64,000 nt of DNA, taken from assembly GCF_030247195.1 (NCBI RefSeq), contig NC_080671.1, positions 107,743,845 to 107,807,844 of the forward strand. The letters are read 5' to 3'. Both the position numbers and the translations under genes were made by a program. Origin of the DNA: Topomyia yanbarensis. Lineage: Eukaryota > Arthropoda > Insecta > Diptera > Culicidae. This document shows, in pieces, positions 57,835 through 64,000 of this stretch (positions within the stretch are counted from its first letter, which is position 1; each line of letters opens with the position of its first letter). The notes below the pieces were generated by a model. It saw nothing but the letters and a program-made list of their open reading frames with translations, had not been told where the DNA came from and made no database searches.

Positions 57835-58714
57835 TTACCTCTATAGAAAGGCTATGCAATAACTCTGAAAAATGCCTTTTTAACCGAAGCCTGGAGGGCT
57901 GAGTCTTTTATACCATTCGACTCTGTTCGAAAAATGTTTGTGTGTGTGCGCATGTGTATGTATGTATGTGACGAACAATTGCACATCGACTACTCGGAGA
58001 TGGCCTAATCGATGATATAAAACTTATTCTCAAATGAAAGGTACAACGTTCCAATAGGCTGCTATTGAATTTAATTTCATTTCGATTTCTGGTTCCGGAG
58101 TTACGGGTTGAAAAGTGTGGTCACGCATGAAATTCCCATATAAATCAATATCAACATGTTACCTAAAAGATGCCAAACTTCATAAAATGTGTTCTAAATT
58201 GCTTGGATTTATAGTTTCAGCTCACTGAAGCCCAATCAAGCTCACATTGACTACTTTGAACACCTTGAGCGGAACCGGAAGCTTCGGGAAATTGGCTAAG
58301 TTTCTGGATTGAATGGACATCTGCTGCTTAGAAATGTCTAAGTCGATTTTCTCAGATTTAGTCTCATATGAAAGCTACGGCATCCCGATTGACAGCTATT
58401 ATATTCCATTGGAATCGGGATTTTGGCCCTGTGTTACGGGTTGAAGTATGCGGTCACATACGAAATTCCCAATCGGTATAATCATTATATCTAAATGATG
58501 CAAAACTAATTGAAATGAGTTCTAAATTGCTTGAAATTGTTTGTCCTGATAACTAATTGCAAATTAAAGTCTCTTAGACCACATTGAGAACCGTTGAAAA
58601 TTCCGGAAGATCCAAGGAAATGGCCGCGTCGCGATATTAGATTTACACCTGTTTCTCATACATAGCTGATTTGATTGTCACAATCTTGGACTTAAATGAA
58701 GGGTATGGTATTTA

Positions 58715-59644
58715 GGGGAGAGAGGGTAACAATGGAACACATTTTTTCTACAATTTAATTTTGATGATAATACTTGTTATTTGTGTAATCAAAAGTGATA
58801 CATAGTGCCACTCTGTTGTTAACTAATACATATATTTTTTCCAGCTGGTAAAATTCACGGGAAATAACATTTTTTGGATAATAAACAGTCGGTGGTAAAA
58901 TGTATCAGTGTGCCCCATGGGTAGGAACTATGAAACACGATGTCGTCTATAGTGAAATATTCTACTTATAAATTTTATTCTTTTGTTTTGACGAAGAATG
59001 ATCCTAACGCTTTGAATTAAAGTTATATTGAGGCGAAAATCGTTTGTTTACGAAAGAATCCACTATAACATCGCGTAGCATTGAACCACCATATATACAT
59101 ATCAGCTGCAATCCTGAAATAAGAGACAATTTCTACAAAACTTGCCCAAATTTACTAATTTTGCACTATATGAGTAGTATTTACTGTTGAAAATCGGAAC
59201 CCATTCACATTTTGAGACAGACCACAAAAACAAAAAATTATCACTGTTCCCCATACGCCTTCGTTCCACAGTTACCCAATGGGTCTATTCATGAAAATTG
59301 TGAAATTACACAGAACCATGAGAAGTTACCAAAAAACTTTGTTCGCGGCATATGTTGAGCATAAAATTTGCTATAAATAGCAATAGACTAAACATTTATT
59401 CAATGAATGGTAACTCATAAAGATGGAATAATGTTTTTCATTGCAAATTTACTCTGGCTATCATAAAACAAACAAATATCCATTAAAAGAGATACAGTTA
59501 TCAGATCTCTTCCAAAATATAGCAACACGTGTAAAGAATTAGAAATCGTGAAATATGAGAGAATGAGACGATTCTGATCATGCATTATGATTTTATTGCG
59601 AATGTTTCATAGTTCCTGCTGATCCACTGTTACCCTCTCTCCCC
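58715..59644. mobile_element. TA-flanked 930-bp DNA element
   Basis: Inverted ends GGGGAGAGAGGGTAACA (58715-58731 and the complement 59628-59644) are bounded by TA on both sides (58713-58714 and 59645-59646), as for Tc1/mariner-type insertion. Similar words recur inside in both orientations (TGTGCCCCATGGGTAGGAAC; TTCCACAGTTACCCAATGGG). No transposase frame. It was inserted into an internal module of the modular repeat. Confidence 0.8.
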
Positions 59645-59862
59645 TACATTGATTGCTACCGTATTTTATTTGATCGAAGTAGTGAATCCGGAGTTATTAG
59701 AAAATGAATCCGATCACACGTGAATTTCCCATATAAGCCTTTTTTCCTTTCTGTTATGGAAAGGTTATGCAATCACTCTGAAAATCGACTTTTTAACATA
59801 CGCCCAGAGGGCCGAAACGCTTATATCATTCTACTCACTTCGACGAGCTCGACTAATGTGTC

Positions 59863-61126
59863 TCGGCGCGGTATACTCAGTCTAGTCCCCGGCGGTAAAT
59901 CCAACTTACACCAGCGGAGAGTTCCCTGGCAAAAGAAGTTCTCCCAATATCGTCTTTTCTTTGTTTTCCGCTATATTTCGGTCGGTCCGGAGATTCCCAG
60001 TGGAGCGTGGCGTCCGGTTCTCAGGCACCCCGACAACCCAAAGCGGATGCTCTATCGCAGTCTACCCGACTAGTCCCCGGTGAAGGATCTAGCCTACTCC
60101 GGCAGATAGTTTCCCGGCAATGATTGCTCTCGCGGAACCATTGCTCGCTGTTCATCTCGCCATTTCCGCTGTAAGTCGGTCGTGATCAGCATCACCACTC
60201 TGTCGACCGCGTTTCACATGTTTACGTCGCTTGCAATTCTTTAGCCGACATTACCCGGATTGAAGTCCAGTTCTGCCGTTTCAAGCATCTCCCTGGGCGT
60301 CGTTTCGAACCTCGGACATGTTCCGCTGTCTTCTCGACGTTCTCACACTCCGGGCACAATGATGACGTTGCGTACCCGAACCGATGAAGATAGTTCCTGA
60401 AGCAGCCGTGGCCGGTGGAAGTTGACCTCTGCGTGCTGTCTACCTACGTCGACAGGTTTGAGATGAGCCGGTAGGTCCACCTTCTCTTCACAGTATTGTC
60501 CTATTCCTGATGCTCCCTCGCCATCGAATTGATTCTCACCATCTTCCTCGCGTTGCTGGTGTTTTTCCGATTGTAACGCTCGAAATCCTCCGCGAGGGTG
60601 ATGCAGATGGGGATCATTCCGGCGATAACGCATACTGCCTCCGACAATATTGATTTGTACGGGCTCGCAGCTCGTACGGCCATCAATCGGATCGTGCTGT
60701 TCGAGCACTGTCCGAATTACATCCACTGTCGATGCTTCTTTGCGAAATCAGAACTGCATCTTGGATAGCCCGCGCTCGCCTTCCGTGTATTTCGTCAGCC
60801 TGTTGGAAATGTTTGTATCAAGGAGTTTTCCGAGTGTATTCAACAAACATGTAGACCTGTCGGTGGCCAGATAGTTGGATCGTGCTTCGGGAAGAGACCC
60901 TCCGGTTATCTTCAGCTTACTCGGACACATTTCAGCTGGTCTTGACGGGCCCTTCATCTTCGCCATCACGACTCGGTACGCGTCCTCCAAGGATTTGTGT
61001 CTACTTCCCGGCACACCTCCTTGTGGTAATCTGACTTGCTAAGCTTGATCTCCCATTTTAAAGCGGCCCTAGTTTCCCGGAACGCTGCCTTGAACTCCTC
61101 TCTATCTGACTCCGTTACTGCTCTCG
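59863..61126 (-). pseudogene. R1-clade non-LTR retrotransposon fragment
   Basis: From the 5' side on the minus strand: FKAAFRETRAALKWEIKLSK (about 61100-61030), then STCLLNTLGKLLDTNISNRL and TKYTEGERGLSKMQF (about 60860-60750), the RT1-2 region of R1-type elements. Most of RT and RNase H is missing or scrambled. At about 60430-60310 GHGCFRNYLHRFGYATSS and CPECENVEKTAEHV form the C-terminal zinc motif. The rest to 59863 is degenerate 3' sequence. The flanks TAATGTGTC (59854) and TAAATGTTTGTC (61127) may be an imperfect target duplication within the modular repeat. Non-functional. Confidence 0.75.
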
Positions 61127-62127
61127 TAAATGTTTGTCTATGTATGTATGCATATGTGTATGTATGTGACCAACATTCGGTTACTCGGAGATAAGCGATC
61201 CAATTTCCTCAAACTTAGTTTCAAATGAAAGGCATAGGTTGCTATTGGATTTAATTCTGATCCATCGACATCCGCTTCCGGAGTTATTGGCTGAGAAGCG
61301 CGGCCATACAGTTGATCCCTATACAAACTAGCAACACCATGATACCTAGATGATGCAAAACTTCTTTAAATGGGTGTTAAATTACCGGGCCCGCAGTCGT
61401 CTTGATCCCTCGAAGAACTTGTCAATGTACAGAGTTAATTTCACACCAATTCATCAGAAAATTCTTCACCAATTTCTACCAACTTCCAAATTTAAAATGA
61501 TTGATTGCAATACTTCAATTGGTTGCTTTTGAATATTATCCCGATCTGACTTTCGATTCCGGAGTTACAGGTTGGTTAGTGCGGTCACATAGGAATTTCC
61601 CATATAACTGCACCATCATAATTCTTACTTTTTGCCTCTCATATAGAAAGGTTTTGCCATTACTCTGGAAATTGTCAACCTAATCAAGGCCATTTTTTTA
61701 CTTAAATAGGTATTCTGGATTTGACCAGTGGTGGGAGCTACTCCTCCAAATATCGCACAACCATCTCCTCAAGACCTACAGACCCATACTCTCTCATTTC
61801 CATCGCATTCACTCACCTGGCATAGCAAAATAAGCAGGGTATGGTAGTTCTCGTTTTGTGGGTTTTTCATCCCCCTGACACACCCACTCCATCATGCCAA
61901 AATAAGTTAGTAAGAAGGTAGCATTGAACTAATACCGATTAAGCTAATTAGGCATGATATATTTTATTGTTTCAAGTTTTGCAGCGTCGACACGTAGCTC
62001 ATCAAGTTCGTGGGTTGCCCGCCATTTTATATAGGTGCCAGGTGTACTATGATTGCAATAGAATCCATGGAATCATAGTTTGGATAAATGAGAAAGGCAC
62101 GATTGCATCACTAGGTGAATTAAAACT

Positions 62128-64000
62128 TCGTCTGTGCATAGCGGGCACCAGGTCTGGGGTCACGAAGGAAGGAGTATCAAGCGTTCGGGTGTGGCCGTAA
62201 GTCGATCGGATTATCCTCCTTAAGGTTATCATGTGCTACAACGTGTTTCGTGTTGTTGATATAGATAAAACGATCTAGTGTGATACGAATTGTTTCTGTA
62301 CCACATATCTCACATGTTGCGGCTGCATAAGGTTAGCTTTATAATAGGCAAAAGGACCTATATGGAGTTACAATTACCTCCTCGCTGGATACTGCGCCTA
62401 GTTAACATCCCATGAGTCGGAAGCTTTGCTGACATGATGATAGAAACCTGACAACGGTTTTGTGCTAGCCACCTGCCATGTCTTCCATTTTGATTTTAAA
62501 GTTAAAGTGGAAGTGAATCCATGAATCGACTCAGGAGTTTTTTTTCAGCTTTCTCTAATCGCGGAGTTATGGCTTCAGTGTACATGAATTACCCTTTGCA
62601 TAGCGTATACGACCAAGGTTTTTAGCCATTGTTCATGGAATTGAGAAGTCCATACCCCTCATTGAGCATACTGGATTATATTTAATCGTTTTTTTACTTT
62701 TTGACTTGGCTCCTTTCAGCCGTATTCGAACGGTACTTATATTTATTTTTTATATAAAACACTGTTCTTTCATACACATTTCCCAACAAAATTATCTCCA
62801 ACAGTTTTTCTTTACATTTGACATCCGACAGTTTTCTTTTCAGTAGAGCTATTCAGTGCTGCAAAATATATCTGAATAACGTTCCGCAAGCATGAGAAAT
62901 TGATTTTCCAAACTTACTGTACAAATTCTTCATGCACCCTGTACATCGTAATTTCGTTCAATGAATTATGAGCATCCAACAATATGATTTCAGTTAGACT
63001 ACGTAATACTTTTGGATTTATTTGATGATATTGAATTAGTACAATGTGGACATTCCTGTATCTTAAATAAGCACTTTCCCATCGGTTGAAGGCAGTGTAA
63101 AGCATTGGTCGTCAAACGGTGAGATAACATAGTCTTCACTAAAGAGATTGGAATGGCAAGGATGTGCCATGTTCCGTTTGGAGTTTCACTTCAGCTGTAG
63201 AAGCTTATGAATTTGGATTCAGGACGGAGCATGTCGTTTCTTTGTTTTTTTAATCTCTTTAGTTCTCACAAATCTCTTATCTCATGCCTCCAAGCAAGTC
63301 TAAGTCTATTGATGACATTTGGTACTTAGACCGGCGAAGACTGGGTGCTATCAGCCCTCTGCCGATAGTAGCAGAATGAGAGGGTGCGAACAGATGTAAT
63401 CAAGGAAACAGTACCGTAAAAATGAATATCTGATCGGAAATCAGCCGCAATAAGACTTTAATCTGACTAGTATCGATGATCGCGGGTCAATACGTACTGA
63501 AAATTAGCCGCGTCTATTTTTATGAATCAAATTTCAAGTACCGTTATTGCTAACCAGCCCGTGTATCAGGTTAACAATTCTTTGTATTTCTCTTCAATGG
63601 TCGTTATTATCAATCATCCGATACGTAAAATAGGAAATACATACCTTGATTTATAACATCTCGCGCTATCATAACTCTTTGTCTGTATAACTTGTTATCA
63701 CTCGTTAGTTTTCAACCAAATAAATATATCGTAGGGAAGAAGTAGCGAATTCTGTCTGAATACCGTTACAATAGATAGTGATCCGGCCCATTACGCAGAT
63801 AAGATTAGCTTTTCTAGGCAATACTCCTACGGTCGGCTATGTGGAGTTCAAATTGCGTTTGTTTAGGAAACATAGGATACTCTCGGTAGCCGACTGCCTA
63901 GAGTTAAAAAAGAACCAAAAACTAAACAAGATCTTTTCTTTTTCGAGTGATCGTGTACTCGAAGACTAACTAAACAACTACATAATAAAATATTCTTTAC
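62128..64000. other. No gene; possible LTR-like sequence at 63320-64000
   Basis: 62128-63250 has no recognised exon or repeat. From about 63320 the sequence is GC-balanced with GGGTGCTATCAGCCC, a CCAAATAAATATATCG segment that could be an LTR polyadenylation signal (63716), and TCTCGGTAGCCGACTGCC further on. This hints at an LTR, but no second copy, primer binding site or coding region is in the window. The call is weak. Confidence 0.25.

Larger units (their letters stand above)
57835..62127 (+). repeat. Dispersed modular repeat array, twice interrupted
   Basis: The opening module (AGAAAGGCTATGCAATAAC, GGGCTGAGTC) is at 57843, with TG/GTAT words at 57935-57970 and internal modules at about 58000-58150, 58350-58460 and 58600-58714. 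It is interrupted by 58715-59644 and resumes to 59740. A second opening module starts at 59742, is interrupted by an R1-clade fragment (59863-61126), and continues with GTATGTATG at 61134 and modules to 61620. A third opening module at 61630 is followed by a C-rich linker, TTGAACTAATACCGATTAAGC (61925), read loosely, and the closing module GAGAAAGGCACGATTGCA (62090-62107). The order matches the copy at 14.8-16.5 kb. Confidence 0.75.

Overview
The window looks like AT-rich nuclear DNA of a culicine (Aedes-like) mosquito. Coding exons are few, short and separated by kilobases of non-coding DNA. Most of that DNA is transposon debris: small DNA elements with inverted ends, tRNA-derived SINEs, non-LTR retrotransposon relics (LOA-, CR1/Jockey- and R1-like) and a dispersed repeat of a type I associate with mosquito genomes. 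The organism call is an inference from gene structure and repeat content, not from a marker gene. Two runs of exactly 500 N (34089-34588 and 55589-56088) are assembly gaps, probably of arbitrary length.

Three host genes can be supported. (1) 18658-18739, plus strand: a first coding exon with a strong Kozak context and a GT donor, behind a TATA box (18082) and a TCAGTC initiator (18222). I do not recognise the protein. The rest of the gene must lie in or beyond the repeat-rich DNA downstream. (2) 43280-45217, minus strand: a complete three-exon gene for the spliceosomal factor CWC25. (3) 52190-52502, plus strand: the first two coding exons of an EMSY homologue, carrying the ENT domain; the remaining exons are not visible. 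CWC25 and EMSY are divergent, with about 7 kb of transposon-filled DNA between their 5' ends.

Layout. 0.4-1.8 kb: two nested hAT-like elements. 2.4-6.4 kb: a retrotransposon 3' end with a perfect 13-bp target duplication, copies of the dispersed modular repeat, and a 1.9-kb inverted pair. 9.5-11.4 kb: a Tc1/mariner-like relic. 14.8-16.5 kb: a long copy of the modular repeat with a large (GTAT)n expansion. 16.5-18.7 kb: promoter and leader of the unidentified gene. 19.2-21.7 kb: a 1.1-kb fold-back element between two copies of a small element with 4-bp target duplications. 23-26 kb: two SINEs and A-rich or tandem repeats. 30.6-32.6 kb: a piggyBac-like relic. 36.5 and 42.4 kb: endonuclease and RT scraps. 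43-45 kb: CWC25. 45.4-50.8 kb: at least six small DNA elements, some nested. 52.2 kb: EMSY. 54.6-57.5 kb: two retrotransposon fragments meeting in a gap. 57.8-62.1 kb: a modular-repeat array interrupted by a TA-flanked element and an R1-clade fragment.

I found no rRNA, functional tRNA, CRISPR array or viral insertion, and no multi-gene system that I can defend as new. The most unusual material is repeat architecture: the modular repeat as a microsatellite nursery, the fold-back hairpin in a probable intron, the 518-bp SINE without a poly(A) tail, and the overlapping upstream ORF of the 18.6-kb gene.
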